A stretch of 64,000 nucleotides of DNA. Source: Comamonadaceae bacterium (GTDB taxonomy: Bacteria > Pseudomonadota > Gammaproteobacteria > Burkholderiales > Burkholderiaceae_C). The stretch covers positions 112,294 through 176,293 of the forward strand of contig CANEXF010000006.1 in assembly GCA_947443645.1 (NCBI GenBank), read 5' to 3'. Positions 28,359 through 37,338 of this stretch are shown here, in pieces (within the stretch, counting starts at the first letter, position 1; each line of letters begins with the position of its first letter). Both the position numbers and the translations under genes were made by a program. The notes beneath the pieces were generated by a model. It did not search any database, was not told the DNA's origin, and was given only the letters and a program-made list of their open reading frames with translations.

Positions 28359-28409
28359 CCCATGGCTTATGGCCGTGTCGTATGTTTGCCCCCGGAGAAT
28401 GCCTTGTTC
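28352..28409 (+). promoter_or_regulatory. Probable riboswitch expression platform and gcvT ribosome site
   Basis: GGGGCA (28352-28357), directly after the second aptamer, can pair with TGCCCC (28387-28392). That stem ends one base before the GGAG ribosome site (28394-28397) of the TTG start at 28404. No T-run follows, so control at translation initiation is more likely than a terminator switch. The pairing was read by eye and not folded computationally. Confidence 0.55.
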
Positions 28410-29564
28410 CATCCAGCGCCCCAAGACACAACTGACACCCCCTACCCCGCCGAACTGCTGAAAACGCCGCTTCATGAACTGCACCTGGAACTGGGCGCAC
28501 GCATGGTCGCATTTGCAGGCTACGCCATGCCGGTGCAGTACCCGCAAGGACTGATGGCAGAGCACCTGCACACGCGCAGCGCCGCGGGCTTGTTTGATGT
28601 GTCCCATATGGGCCAGCTGCGACTGGTCGGGCCAGACGCAGGCGTAGCGCTCGAAAGCCTGATCCCCATGGACGTGCTGAGCCTGGACCTGGGCAAGCAG
28701 CGCTACGGCCTGCTGCTCAATGAGGCCGGCGGCATCATTGATGATCTGATGTTCGTCAACCGGGGCGAGGACATCTTCATCATCGTCAATGGCGCCTGCA
28801 AGCAGGGCGACATCGCGCACATCCAGGAAAAAATCGGCCAGCGCTGCGAGGTCATTGCCATGCCTGAGATGGCGCTGCTGGCCTTGCAAGGGCCGCTGGC
28901 GGTGACGGCGCTCAAGCGCCTGGCGCCCGGCGTCGAGAAACTGGTCTTCATGACCGGCGGACATTTCAACATTGCGGCTTGCGATTGCTTTGTCACACGC
29001 AGTGGCTACACCGGTGAAGACGGTTTCGAAATCTCTGTGCCCGCAGCCCAGGCCGAGACGCTGGCACGCGCGCTGCTGGCGCAGCCTGAAGTCAAACCGG
29101 TCGGTCTGGGCGCGCGCAATTCACTGCGGCTCGAAGCCGGCTTGTGCCTTTACGGCGCTGACATAGACACGAGCACCACGCCTGTCGAAGCCAGCCTGGC
29201 CTGGGCGATCCAGAAAGTCAGGCGCACAGGCGGGGCGCGCGCCGGGGGCTTTCCAGGCGCACAAAAAATTCTCGCGCAACTGGACCTGCCTGCCAGCGTC
29301 ACAAGAATACGTGTCGGACTGGTCGCGCTTGAGCGTGTTCCGGTGCGCGAGCACAGCCTGCTGCACAGCACGGACGGCGCGTTGATTGGCGAGGTCACCA
29401 GCGGCCTGCTAGGCCCCAGCATCAACCGGCCCGTGGCCATGGGCTATGTCAGCCCGGAATTTGCGCGCCTGGGCAGCCATTTGAACGCCATGGTGCGCGG
29501 CAAGCCGGTGCCCATGGAAGTCGTCGCCATGCCTTTTGTGGCCACGCACTATTGGCGCGGTTGA
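28404..29564 (+). CDS. gcvT: Glycine cleavage system T protein (aminomethyltransferase)
   Basis: T protein of the glycine-cleavage system, 386 aa. It releases ammonia from aminomethyl-lipoyl-GcvH and makes 5,10-methylene-tetrahydrofolate. Family signs: ELHLELGARMVAFAGYAMPV near the start, LFDVSHMGQ, the folate-binding region GYTGEDGFEI, and LEAGLCLYGADID near the middle. A TTG at 28404 is taken as start because GGAG is 6 bases upstream; the open frame begins at an ATG (28362) that lies inside the riboswitch tail. It is the first gene of gcvTHP under the glycine riboswitch. Confidence 0.95.
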   Translation: MFHPAPQDTTDTPYPAELLKTPLHELHLELGARMVAFAGYAMPVQYPQGLMAEHLHTRSAAGLFDVSHMGQLRLVGPDAGVALESLIPMDVLSLDLGKQRYGLLLNEAGGIIDDLMFVNRGEDIFIIVNGACKQGDIAHIQEKIGQRCEVIAMPEMALLALQGPLAVTALKRLAPGVEKLVFMTGGHFNIAACDCFVTRSGYTGEDGFEISVPAAQAETLARALLAQPEVKPVGLGARNSLRLEAGLCLYGADIDTSTTPVEASLAWAIQKVRRTGGARAGGFPGAQKILAQLDLPASVTRIRVGLVALERVPVREHSLLHSTDGALIGEVTSGLLGPSINRPVAMGYVSPEFARLGSHLNAMVRGKPVPMEVVAMPFVATHYWRG

Positions 29565-29651
29565 AGGCCGCGATATTCACAGTCAGGCAAGTGCGCAAAG
29601 CGCTGCATCAAATTTTTTGACTTGATTTTTAAACCTTTTCAGGAGTTACCC

Positions 29652-30023
29652 ATGAGCATCAAATACACAGAAGACCACGAATGGCTCAAAGTTGAAGGCG
29701 ACATAGCGACCGTCGGCATCACCGTCCATGCGCAAGACGCGCTGGGCGATGTGGTGTTTGTCGACCTGCCTGCCGTCGGCAGCACCCTGGCGCAAAAAGA
29801 AACGGCCGGCGTGGTCGAGTCTGTCAAGGCCGCAGCCGATGTCTACATGCCGGTCAGCGGCGAAGTCATTGAAGTCAATGAGGCCTTGCGCGACGACCCC
29901 TCGCTGGCCAACAGCGACCCGCTGGGCACGGGCTGGTTCTTCAAGGTCAGGCTGTCGGATGCGTCGCAACTGGACGCACTGATGGACGAGACGAGTTACG
30001 CCAGTTTTTCTGCCTCTGCCTGA
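29652..30023 (+). CDS. gcvH: Glycine cleavage system H protein
   Basis: Lipoyl carrier of the glycine-cleavage system, 123 aa. The lipoylated lysine is K59 in [16 protein letters not shown]. The N-terminal [13 protein letters not shown] is typical. The start at 29652 has AGGAG upstream (the frame opens at 29622). It shuttles the aminomethyl group between GcvP and GcvT. It follows gcvT by 87 bp and precedes gcvP by 137 bp, a gap filled by a dispersed palindromic repeat. Confidence 0.97.
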   Translation: MSIKYTEDHEWLKVEGDIATVGITVHAQDALGDVVFVDLPAVGSTLAQKETAGVVESVKAAADVYMPVSGEVIEVNEALRDDPSLANSDPLGTGWFFKVRLSDASQLDALMDETSYASFSASA

Positions 30024-30064
30024 GCGCTTTCCGAGCGCCATACCTTCGTCGTTCCCGCCTTATC

Positions 30065-30139
30065 CGTTCGGGCTGAGCCTGTCCAAGCCCCGTCAGAAGT
30101 TCCGTGTTCGCAGCCCCTCGACAGGCCCTGCGCGAACCG
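30065..30139. repeat. Dispersed palindromic repeat between gcvH and gcvP
   Basis: The left arm at 30065-30090 (CGTTCGGGCTGAGCCTGTCC and six more bases) and the right arm at 30111-30139 (containing CTCGACAGG and GCGCGAACC) form an imperfect inverted repeat around a 20-base loop. It resembles the common GAGCCTGTCGAAG-type intergenic palindromes of beta- and gamma-proteobacteria. The upstream part of the gcvP reading frame (30104-30139) falls inside it, which argues for a later gcvP start. Confidence 0.75.
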
Positions 30140-30160
30140 AAAATGCCATCGAGGCCCGTC

Positions 30161-33151
30161 ATGTTGATGCCATCTGCCAAGCCGCTTGAAGAACTTGAAA
30201 ACTCCGGCGAGTTCGTCGCGCGCCACATCGGCATTGATGCGGCCGACGAGGCCCACATGCTGGGCGTTGTGGGTTCCGCCTCGCGCCGCGAGCTGATTGA
30301 AGGCATTGTGCCGCGCTCGATTGCACGCAGCAGCGCGATGGCCATTCCTTCGGCCATCACCGAAGCGGCTGCGCTCAAACAGCTCAAGGCGATGGCGGCC
30401 AGGAACCAGGTTTTCAAAAGCTTCATCGGACAGGGCTATTACGGCACCTACACGCCCGGCGTGATACTGCGCAACATTCTGGAAAATCCCGCCTGGTACA
30501 CCGCCTACACGCCGTACCAGGCCGAAATTTCACAGGGCCGCATGGAGGCCTTGATCAACTTCCAGACCATGGTCTGCGAGCTGACCGCCATGCCCATGGC
30601 CAACGCATCCATGCTCGACGAAGCCACGGCCGCCGCCGAGGCCATGACACTGGCCAGGCGCTGCGTGAAAAGCAAAAGCCAGGTCTTCATCGTCGCCGGT
30701 GACTGCCATCCGCAAACGATTGAGGTCCTACAGACCCGCGCCAAACCCCTGGGCATCACGGTGGTCGTCAGCAGCGCCACACGCACCCTGCCGCAGCTCA
30801 TGGCCCAGGGCAACTACTTTGGCGTGCTGGCCCAGTACCCGTCCACCACCGGCAACATTCACGACCTCAGGCCGCTGGCCGGTCAGGCCCATGTCGACGG
30901 CGCAGCGCTGTGCGTGGCCGCCGACCTGCTGGCGCTGACCCTGCTGGCGCCACCGGGCGAGTGGGACGCCGACATCGTGGTGGGCAGCACCCAGCGCTTT
31001 GGCATGCCCATGGGCGCTGGCGGACCCCATGCAGCCTACCTGGCGTGCCGCGACGAGTTCAAGCGGTCCATGCCAGGCCGGCTGGTCGGCGTCAGCCGCG
31101 ACGTGCACGGCCAGCCCGCTTACCGGCTGGCTTTGCAAACCCGCGAGCAGCATATACGGCGTGAAAAAGCCACCTCCAACATCTGCACGGCCCAGGTCCT
31201 GCCGGCCGTGGTGGCCAGCATGTATGCGGTCTACCACGGGCCACAGGGCCTCAAGCGCATTGCCGAACGCGTGGCAACCTATACCGCCATCTTTGTGCGC
31301 GGCCTGGCCGCACTGGGCTTGCCGATCAGCAACCACAGCGCCTTCGACTCGGTCACGATCAAGACTGCAGACGCTACAAATTCAATAGCTGATCGCGCCC
31401 GCCAGGCGGGCGTTAACCTCAGATTTCGCCTTAAAAATCACCTTGGCGTGTCCTTCGACGAAACCACCAGCCGCCACGACATCGAACTGCTCTGGTCGTT
31501 TTTTGCAACGGCTGGACAAACGCTGCCGCAGGTGAGCAGCTTTGAACAAGGCATGGAGACCATGATTCCGAAAGAGCTGCGCCGCAGCAGCGCCTTCCTG
31601 CGCCATCCGGTATTCAACACCCACCACAGCGAAACCAGCATGCTGCGCTACATCCGCAAGCTCTCCGACAAAGACCTGGCGCTGGACCGCAGCATGATTC
31701 CGCTGGGCTCATGCACCATGAAGCTCAACGCCACCAGCGAGATGATTCCCATCACCTGGCCGGAGTTCGCCAATATCCACCCGTTTGCACCGCCAGAGCA
31801 GCTGCAAGGCTATGCCGAGCTCGACCAGCAGCTGCGCGACTGGCTCTGCCAGGCCACAGGCTACGCCGGCATCAGCCTGCAGCCCAATGCCGGCTCGCAA
31901 GGCGAATACGCCGGCCTGCTGGTGATCAAGGCCTTTCATGACGCCAATGGCCAGAGTCAGCGCGACATCTGCCTGATTCCATCGTCGGCCCACGGCACCA
32001 ACCCGGCCAGCGCGCAAATGGCCGGCATGACGGTGGTGGTGACCGCCTGCGATGCGCAAGGCAATGTCGACATGGCCGACCTGAAGGCCAAGTGCGAGCA
32101 ATACAGCGACCGGCTGGCCGCCGTGATGATCACCTACCCGAGCACGCATGGCGTGTTTGAAACCCAGGTCAAGGCACTTTGCCAGCTGGTGCATGCGCAC
32201 GGCGGGCGCGTCTATGTGGACGGCGCCAACATGAACGCCCTGGTCGGCGTGGCCGCGCCTGGTGAGTTCGGCGGCGATGTGAGCCACCTCAATTTGCACA
32301 AGACCTTTTGCATTCCGCACGGCGGCGGCGGGCCCGGCGTCGGTCCGGTCTGTGTGGTTGCCGACCTGGTGCCCTATTTGCCCGGCCACGCCACGGCGGG
32401 TCATCCGGGTGGGGGCACGAGTTTTTCCGCCGGGCCGCCCCAAGGGAAAGCAGCCCCTCTTGGTGGTGAAAGGGGCAGCGCATTACACGAAGTGAAAAGC
32501 GTGGGGGCGATATCCGCTGCGCCGCTGGGCAATGCTGCGGTGCTTCCAATCAGCTGGATGTACTGCCGCATGATGGGTGCAGACGGTTTGAAACAGGCCA
32601 CCGAGATTGCGATCCTGAGCGCCAACTACATCAGCACGCGCCTCAAAGACCACTACCCCACGCTGTATGCGAGTCAGAACGGCCGTGTCGCCCATGAATG
32701 CATACTGGACCTCAGGCCGCTCAAGGAGACCAGCGGCGTCAGCGCCGAAGACGTCGCCAAGCGCCTGATGGACTACGGTTTTCACGCACCCACGCTGAGC
32801 TTTCCGGTGCCGGGCACGCTAATGGTCGAGCCCACCGAGAGCGAAACACTGGCCGAGCTGGACCGTTTCATAGACACCATGATGTCGATACGGCAGGAAA
32901 TCCGACACATCGAAGACGGGCATTGGCCACAAGACAACAACCCGCTCAAGCACGCACCGCATACCGCGGCCAGCCTGCTGTGCGCAGACTGGGACCGGCC
33001 CTACTCGCGCGAAACTGCGGCCTTTCCGGTCCCCGCACTCAAGCAGGTCAAGTACTGGCCCGCGACCGGTCGGGTCGACAACGTCTACGGCGACCGCAAC
33101 CTGTTTTGCAGTTGCGTTCCCCTCAGCGACTACATCGACCAGCCCGCCTGA
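30161..33151 (+). CDS. gcvP: Glycine dehydrogenase (decarboxylating), P protein
   Basis: PLP-dependent P protein, decarboxylating glycine and loading the aminomethyl group on GcvH. The start at 30161 has GAGG upstream and gives 996 aa, longer than the usual 950-970. The PLP lysine is K714 in [17 protein letters not shown]- and C-terminal halves both look intact ([34 protein letters not shown]). Two oddities: codons at about 31372-31440 resemble an AGCTG-type dispersed repeat, and codons at 32408-32506 encode about 26 extra residues derived from a GC-rich palindromic element, between PGHATAGHP and [10 protein letters not shown]. The frame stays open throughout. Confidence 0.95.
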   Translation: MLMPSAKPLEELENSGEFVARHIGIDAADEAHMLGVVGSASRRELIEGIVPRSIARSSAMAIPSAITEAAALKQLKAMAARNQVFKSFIGQGYYGTYTPGVILRNILENPAWYTAYTPYQAEISQGRMEALINFQTMVCELTAMPMANASMLDEATAAAEAMTLARRCVKSKSQVFIVAGDCHPQTIEVLQTRAKPLGITVVVSSATRTLPQLMAQGNYFGVLAQYPSTTGNIHDLRPLAGQAHVDGAALCVAADLLALTLLAPPGEWDADIVVGSTQRFGMPMGAGGPHAAYLACRDEFKRSMPGRLVGVSRDVHGQPAYRLALQTREQHIRREKATSNICTAQVLPAVVASMYAVYHGPQGLKRIAERVATYTAIFVRGLAALGLPISNHSAFDSVTIKTADATNSIADRARQAGVNLRFRLKNHLGVSFDETTSRHDIELLWSFFATAGQTLPQVSSFEQGMETMIPKELRRSSAFLRHPVFNTHHSETSMLRYIRKLSDKDLALDRSMIPLGSCTMKLNATSEMIPITWPEFANIHPFAPPEQLQGYAELDQQLRDWLCQATGYAGISLQPNAGSQGEYAGLLVIKAFHDANGQSQRDICLIPSSAHGTNPASAQMAGMTVVVTACDAQGNVDMADLKAKCEQYSDRLAAVMITYPSTHGVFETQVKALCQLVHAHGGRVYVDGANMNALVGVAAPGEFGGDVSHLNLHKTFCIPHGGGGPGVGPVCVVADLVPYLPGHATAGHPGGGTSFSAGPPQGKAAPLGGERGSALHEVKSVGAISAAPLGNAAVLPISWMYCRMMGADGLKQATEIAILSANYISTRLKDHYPTLYASQNGRVAHECILDLRPLKETSGVSAEDVAKRLMDYGFHAPTLSFPVPGTLMVEPTESETLAELDRFIDTMMSIRQEIRHIEDGHWPQDNNPLKHAPHTAASLLCADWDRPYSRETAAFPVPALKQVKYWPATGRVDNVYGDRNLFCSCVPLSDYIDQPA
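31372..31440 (+). repeat. AGCTG-type dispersed repeat inside gcvP, copy 2
   Basis: GCTACAAATTCAATAGCTGA, then TCGCGCCCGCCAGGCGGGCG, matches the layout of the intergenic copies (AT-rich arm, ATAGCTG, GCGC, GC stem) and includes a perfect GCCCGCC/GGCGGGC hairpin. It lies in frame in gcvP and encodes [18 protein letters not shown], which still aligns with the family at nearly normal length. Confidence 0.5.
32409..32508 (+). repeat. GC-rich palindromic element inserted in frame in gcvP
   Basis: Bounded by direct copies of GTGGGGGC (32409-32416 and 32501-32508). It contains GGGCCGCCCCAAGG, a GCCCCT/AGGGGC hairpin (32453-32458 with 32471-32476) and an ACGAAGTGAAAAGCG tail. This organisation recalls a repeat I know from intergenic regions of Comamonadaceae. 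It reads through in the gcvP frame without a stop. Confidence 0.7.
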
Positions 33152-33161
33152 GCAGCTTTTT

Positions 33162-33196
33162 GCTACTTTTTTAGTAGCTGCTTGCGCCCGTCAGCA
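33162..33196 (+). repeat. AGCTG-type dispersed repeat after gcvP, copy 3
   Basis: GCTAC-TTTTTTA-GTAGC hairpin, then TGCTTGCGCCCGTCAGC, starting 10 bp after the gcvP stop. The wider AGCAGC/GCTGCT arms extend the stem. It may act as a weak terminator for the operon. The remainder of the gap to 33345 shows no gene. Confidence 0.6.
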
Positions 33197-33344
33197 TTGG
33201 AATTCAACGACTTGGCGTCGTCAATTCCGACGCTGAAAGGCGCTGAGAAAAATACGGAATCCGTGTAAAGCTGCCGGGCCGCGTCATCAATCGGGTCAGC
33301 GCAGGCGTTGCAAAGGGGCACACTGGCCAAACCCGAAAGACTTG

Positions 33345-34811
33345 ATGCCCACGTCCCAACCCCCGCAGCCCTTGACGCACGCCAGCAGCCTGGCGCTTGC
33401 CATCACCCTGCTGCTGGCAGCGGCAGCGCTGACACCGGCGATGGCGCAGCCGGCCGGCCAGACCAGTGGCCCTGCCGCCGCCTGGCGTGCCAGCAACCGG
33501 CTTGGCTACGGGCCTGAGGCCAGCATCGCCCAAGCCGCTCAAAGCCATCCTCAAGCCTGGGCGCTGCAGCAGATCGATACAGCCTACGCCGCCAGCCAGC
33601 GCGCGCCCAACATCCCGCCCGAGCTGGCGCGCTTTAACCAGCCACTGAACGACAGCGTGCGCGACTTTCGCGCCGAGCGCGAGGCCAGGCGTCAGACACG
33701 CGAACAAGCCTCCGGCAGCCAGGCTGCGCCCATACCGGGAGCGCTGGCTGGCGATGCAGAAAACTTCAGCCGCGAGATGCAGCAAACGGCGGCCGCCTGG
33801 CGGCTGATGTCCTGCAGCGACCCGACCATGGAAAACCCGCTGCTCGCACGCATGACTGAGTTCTGGTTCAACCACCTGAATGTGTTTGTCGGCAAAGGCG
33901 CTGTGCGCCCCTTCGTCGGCCACTATGTCGTCAACGTGATTCGCGCCAACGCGCTGGGCAAGTTTGAAGACATGTTGCTGGCCAGCGCGCACCACCCGGC
34001 CATGCTGCTGTATCTGGACCAGGCACAAAGCAATGCGCGCGGCCTGAACGAAAACTACGCGCGTGAGCTGATGGAGCTGCACACCCTGGGCGTGGACGCC
34101 GGCTACACGCAAAACGATGTGCGCGAGCTGGCGCGCATTCTCACCGGCTGGAGCGTCGGCCTGCAGCAGGACGAGGGCTTTCGCTTTAGCCCTCGCCTGC
34201 ACGACCAGGGCGACAAGATGCTGCTGGGGCGCCGCTTCCAGGCCGATGGTGTGAACGAAGGCGAGCAAGCCATTCGCATGCTGGCGCGCCATCCGGCAAC
34301 CGCCAGACGCATTGCGGACCGACTGGCCAGCACCTTTGTGGCTGACCAACCGTCTCCGGAGCTGGTGAACCAGCTGGCCGCGACCTTTAGCAACACCCAG
34401 GGCGATATCCGAGAGCTGCTGCGCACGCTGGTGCGTTCGCCCGAGTTCTGGCGCGCCGACAACACGCTGTTCAAAACGCCTTTGGACTTTGCCTGCTCGG
34501 CCCTGACGGCCGGTGGAGGCGCCAAGGACAGGCGCGAGATTCAGCTCACGCTGGGTTTTCTGGCGCAAGCCGGCCAGCCCATGCACGGCTGGCAGACGCC
34601 GGACGGCTACAAGACCGATGCTGCCACCTGGCTGGCGCCGGAGGCACTGACGCGGCGCGCAGACTATGCGATGACGCTGGGCAGGCGCATGGCCGAGCCG
34701 GACTTTCTGGCGCCGTTCTTGAGCCGCGCCAGCCGGGAACGCATTGCGCTGGAAACGCCAACAAACCGCACCGGCCTGATACTGGCCAGCCCCGACTTCA
34801 TGCGCAAATAA
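33345..34811 (+). CDS. DUF1800-family exported protein
   Basis: A 488-aa protein with an N-terminal signal peptide (LALAITLLLAAAALTPAMAQ). The DUF1800 body starts with AAAWRASNRLGYGPEAS, followed by RGLNENYARELMELHTLGVD and QNDVRELARILTGWSV, both diagnostic of the family. DUF1800 proteins nearly always sit beside a DUF1501 gene, as here, 21 bp downstream. The pair is exported, but its biochemical role is not known; links to polysaccharide or surface functions are suggestions only. ATG at 33345 is used; the preceding TTG is less likely. Confidence 0.88.
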   Translation: MPTSQPPQPLTHASSLALAITLLLAAAALTPAMAQPAGQTSGPAAAWRASNRLGYGPEASIAQAAQSHPQAWALQQIDTAYAASQRAPNIPPELARFNQPLNDSVRDFRAEREARRQTREQASGSQAAPIPGALAGDAENFSREMQQTAAAWRLMSCSDPTMENPLLARMTEFWFNHLNVFVGKGAVRPFVGHYVVNVIRANALGKFEDMLLASAHHPAMLLYLDQAQSNARGLNENYARELMELHTLGVDAGYTQNDVRELARILTGWSVGLQQDEGFRFSPRLHDQGDKMLLGRRFQADGVNEGEQAIRMLARHPATARRIADRLASTFVADQPSPELVNQLAATFSNTQGDIRELLRTLVRSPEFWRADNTLFKTPLDFACSALTAGGGAKDRREIQLTLGFLAQAGQPMHGWQTPDGYKTDAATWLAPEALTRRADYAMTLGRRMAEPDFLAPFLSRASRERIALETPTNRTGLILASPDFMRK

Positions 34812-34832
34812 ACCAGCGCCAGGATGACCATC

Positions 34833-36167
34833 ATGAAAAAAGTTGCAACATCACGCCGTCATCTGCTGCTGAGCGCAGGTGCGCTGCTGGCACTGGCCGG
34901 CAACGCAACAGGTGTCTGGGCCCAGCCTGCGCCCTTGGGTGCCAGGCCAGGCCATCAAGGCCGGCTGGTGCTGGTCTTGTTGCGCGGCGCTTACGACGGT
35001 TTGTCTGCCTTTGTGCCTTACCAGGACGCCGACTACTACCAGGCCAGGCCGACGATTGCGATTGCCGCGCCGGACGGCAGCGCGCTCACGGCGCTCAAGC
35101 TCGACCAGACCTTTGCCTTGCACCCCGCGCTGTCACCGCTGCTGCCGCTGTGGCAGCAAGGCGTGCTGAGCTTTGTCCCTTCAGCCGGCTTGCCCACGCC
35201 CAACCGATCGCACTTTGCCGCGCAGTATGAAATGGAAATCGCGCAAAGCGGCATAAGCCGCGCGGCATCTGGCTGGCTCAACAAGCTGGCGGATTTGCAA
35301 GGCGGCAACCAGCAGGCCTCGGCGCTCGGTGTCGGAGAGGCCAATCCGGCCATACTCGCAGGCCAGGCCAGCGTGAGGCTGATACCGCGCGGCCAGTCAG
35401 CCGAGCGCAGCGGCGTGCTGGCCGACGACAAAACCCGCCAGGCCTTGATGGACCTGTATCGCGGCAGCGACAAGGTCAGCGAGGCTTTTCGCCAGGGTGC
35501 GGGCAGCCGCATGCAAAGTGCGCGCGAACTGAGCAGCGACAAGCTCGCCGCCGAAGGCCGTCGCGACAGGGCGATGCGCGAGCGCGACGGCCCAGCCGCC
35601 ACAGTGCAAACGCTGAACGCGCAAATGCTCGCCGCAAGCAATGGCGCAGCCGACCCGGTGGGCCTGCAGCTGGACGCGCAGCACCTGGGCACCTTGATGC
35701 GCCATGACCGCGCGCTGCGTATAGGCTTTCTGTCTGCCGGCGCTTGGGACACGCATGCCAACCAGGGCAACAGCAGCGGACAGCTGGCCAACAACCTGGG
35801 CAACCTGGGGCGCGGCATCGCCCAGCTGCGGCAGGATTTTTCCGAACCTGGCGATGTGATTGTGGTGATGAGCGAGTTTGGCCGCACGGTGCTGGAAAAC
35901 GGCAGCCGGGGTACAGACCACGGCTATGGCAATGCGATGTGGCTGATAGGGCAGCGCATCAACGGCGGCCGCTGGCACGGCCAGTGGAGCGGCCTGGCGC
36001 GCGGCAACCTCAATGAAGCGCGTGACCTGCCGGCGCACCATGACTGGCGCGCCGTGCTGGCCCAGGTCTTGCGCACCAGCTTTGCGCTGAGCGACTCGGC
36101 TCTGGCTGAGGTGTTACCCGCAAGCAGCTGGGACGCGCGGCTGGACCGGCTGATGCGGCCCGTATGA
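34833..36167 (+). CDS. DUF1501-family exported protein (probable Tat substrate)
   Basis: A 444-aa protein of the DUF1501 family, which has an alkaline-phosphatase/sulfatase-like fold. The N-terminus MKKVATSRRHLLLSAGALLA carries a twin-arginine type signal. Family motifs: LVLVLLRGAYDGLSAFVPY, NRSHFAAQYEME, LSAGAWDTHANQG and VVMSEFGRTVLENGSRGTDH with GYGNAMW. AGGA lies 8 bases before the ATG at 34833; the ATG at 34824 overlaps it and is rejected. It is co-transcribed with the DUF1800 gene. The substrate is unknown. Confidence 0.9.
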   Translation: MKKVATSRRHLLLSAGALLALAGNATGVWAQPAPLGARPGHQGRLVLVLLRGAYDGLSAFVPYQDADYYQARPTIAIAAPDGSALTALKLDQTFALHPALSPLLPLWQQGVLSFVPSAGLPTPNRSHFAAQYEMEIAQSGISRAASGWLNKLADLQGGNQQASALGVGEANPAILAGQASVRLIPRGQSAERSGVLADDKTRQALMDLYRGSDKVSEAFRQGAGSRMQSARELSSDKLAAEGRRDRAMRERDGPAATVQTLNAQMLAASNGAADPVGLQLDAQHLGTLMRHDRALRIGFLSAGAWDTHANQGNSSGQLANNLGNLGRGIAQLRQDFSEPGDVIVVMSEFGRTVLENGSRGTDHGYGNAMWLIGQRINGGRWHGQWSGLARGNLNEARDLPAHHDWRAVLAQVLRTSFALSDSALAEVLPASSWDARLDRLMRPV

Positions 36168-36175
36168 GCTGAGCT

Positions 36176-36193
36176 TGAGCTGACAGCTATTTG
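36176..36193 (-). repeat. AGCTG-type dispersed repeat, copy 4 (reverse)
   Basis: Reverse complement reads AAATAGCTGTCAGCTC, the core of the repeat family, in the 36-bp gap between the convergent DUF1501 and GTPase genes. Only the core is left. Confidence 0.45.
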
Positions 36194-36203
36194 TGCAGCC
36201 GCG

Positions 36204-37178
36204 TCAAGCCTGGGGCTTGTTCGCTGCGGTGCGCTTGTCCGGCCGGGGAATCTTCTTGAACTTGATCAGGCGGTTGGTTTCAATCGCGTCTTTCTTGATC
36301 TGCCGCTCTGCGTCCAGCAGTTGCCCGGCGGCCAGCCAGCCGGAGAACTCTTCGGGTGTTTCCAGCGTGATGCGGCCCGGCGTTGCCGCACGAAATTCAT
36401 AGATCACGATTTCAGCGGCCTTCTGCAAATTGACGCGGCCCTTGGTCAGCACCGCGCCGCGCTTGCGGCCGATTTCCTCGAGCACCTGCTCGTCCGTCGA
36501 TTCGGGCGTGATCGTTATCTTGTAGCGTGCCTCCAGCAGGGCCGGGTAGCGCTTGATCAGGTAATTGAGCAACTCCAGTGCCACCTCTTCCTCGCTGAAC
36601 GCATTGCGGCCAATCGCACCGCTGGCGGCCAGGTTGTAGCCGCTTTGGGCAACGATGATGCGCGGCCAGAGCATGCCGGGCGTGTCCCACAGATAAAAGC
36701 CGTCGGCCAGCACGATGCGCTGCTCCAGCTTGGTCACGCCGGCTTCGTCGCCGGTTTTGGTCGCGCGCTTGCCGGTCAGGGTATTGATCAGCGTGGATTT
36801 GCCGACGTTGGGAATGCCGCAAATCAGCACGCGCATGGGTTTGACCATGCTGCCGCGCAGCGGCGCCAGCGCGTGGCAGGCATCAATCAGGCGGCGCGCG
36901 GGCGCGGTCTCGCTGGCGTCAAGCGCGATGGCGCGGGTATTCGGCAGGCTGTTGTAATGCGCCAGCCACAGCGCGGTGCAGGCCGGGTCGGCCAGGTCCT
37001 GCTTGTTCAAGACCTTGAGTGTGGGCCTGGACGCGGTGAGCTCGGTCAGCTTGGGGTTGGCGCTAGAGCCAGGCAGGCGCGCGTCAAGCATCTCAATGAC
37101 CACATCAATTTCCTTGATGCGTTCGCTGATGGCCTTTTGGGTCAGATACATGTGACCGGGAAACCATTGGATGGCCAT
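36204..37178 (-). CDS. YlqF/RbgA-type ribosome biogenesis GTPase
   Basis: Circularly permuted GTPase, 324 aa, with motif order G4-G5-G1-G2-G3: NKQDLAD comes first (about residue 58), followed by the P-loop GIPNVGKSTLINTL (about 116-129) and DTPGMLWP (about 165). The N-terminal QWFPGHMYLTQKAI is diagnostic of the YlqF family, which acts in large ribosomal subunit assembly. The C-terminal half is a helical domain. In proteobacteria the exact role is less studied than in Bacillus. It runs convergent to the DUF1501 gene. Confidence 0.92.
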   Translation of the reverse strand: MAIQWFPGHMYLTQKAISERIKEIDVVIEMLDARLPGSSANPKLTELTASRPTLKVLNKQDLADPACTALWLAHYNSLPNTRAIALDASETAPARRLIDACHALAPLRGSMVKPMRVLICGIPNVGKSTLINTLTGKRATKTGDEAGVTKLEQRIVLADGFYLWDTPGMLWPRIIVAQSGYNLAASGAIGRNAFSEEEVALELLNYLIKRYPALLEARYKITITPESTDEQVLEEIGRKRGAVLTKGRVNLQKAAEIVIYEFRAATPGRITLETPEEFSGWLAAGQLLDAERQIKKDAIETNRLIKFKKIPRPDKRTAANKPQA

Positions 37179-37338
37179 GGTGCTGTTCTTTCTTTATTTG
37201 AATACCTGGGCAGGCGGGTTACAGTCACCACGAAGCCTGCGCTCGCCCAACCGAGCTGCATTATCGAACGCCAGAGCTGGCTCCGGCCACATCCAGGCAG
37301 TTTTAAGACCGCCAACACCACCAAACAACGCCCACATC

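Noticed and set aside
30161..33151. Possible frameshift or pseudogene status of gcvP because of its odd internal segments
   Set aside because: The frame is open across both repeat-derived segments and all catalytic motifs before and after are intact.
33204..34586. 460-aa open frame antisense to the DUF1800 gene
   Set aside because: It covers a clear DUF1800 protein, has no ribosome site, no domains and a composition rich in His, Gln, Arg and Gly typical of shadow frames.
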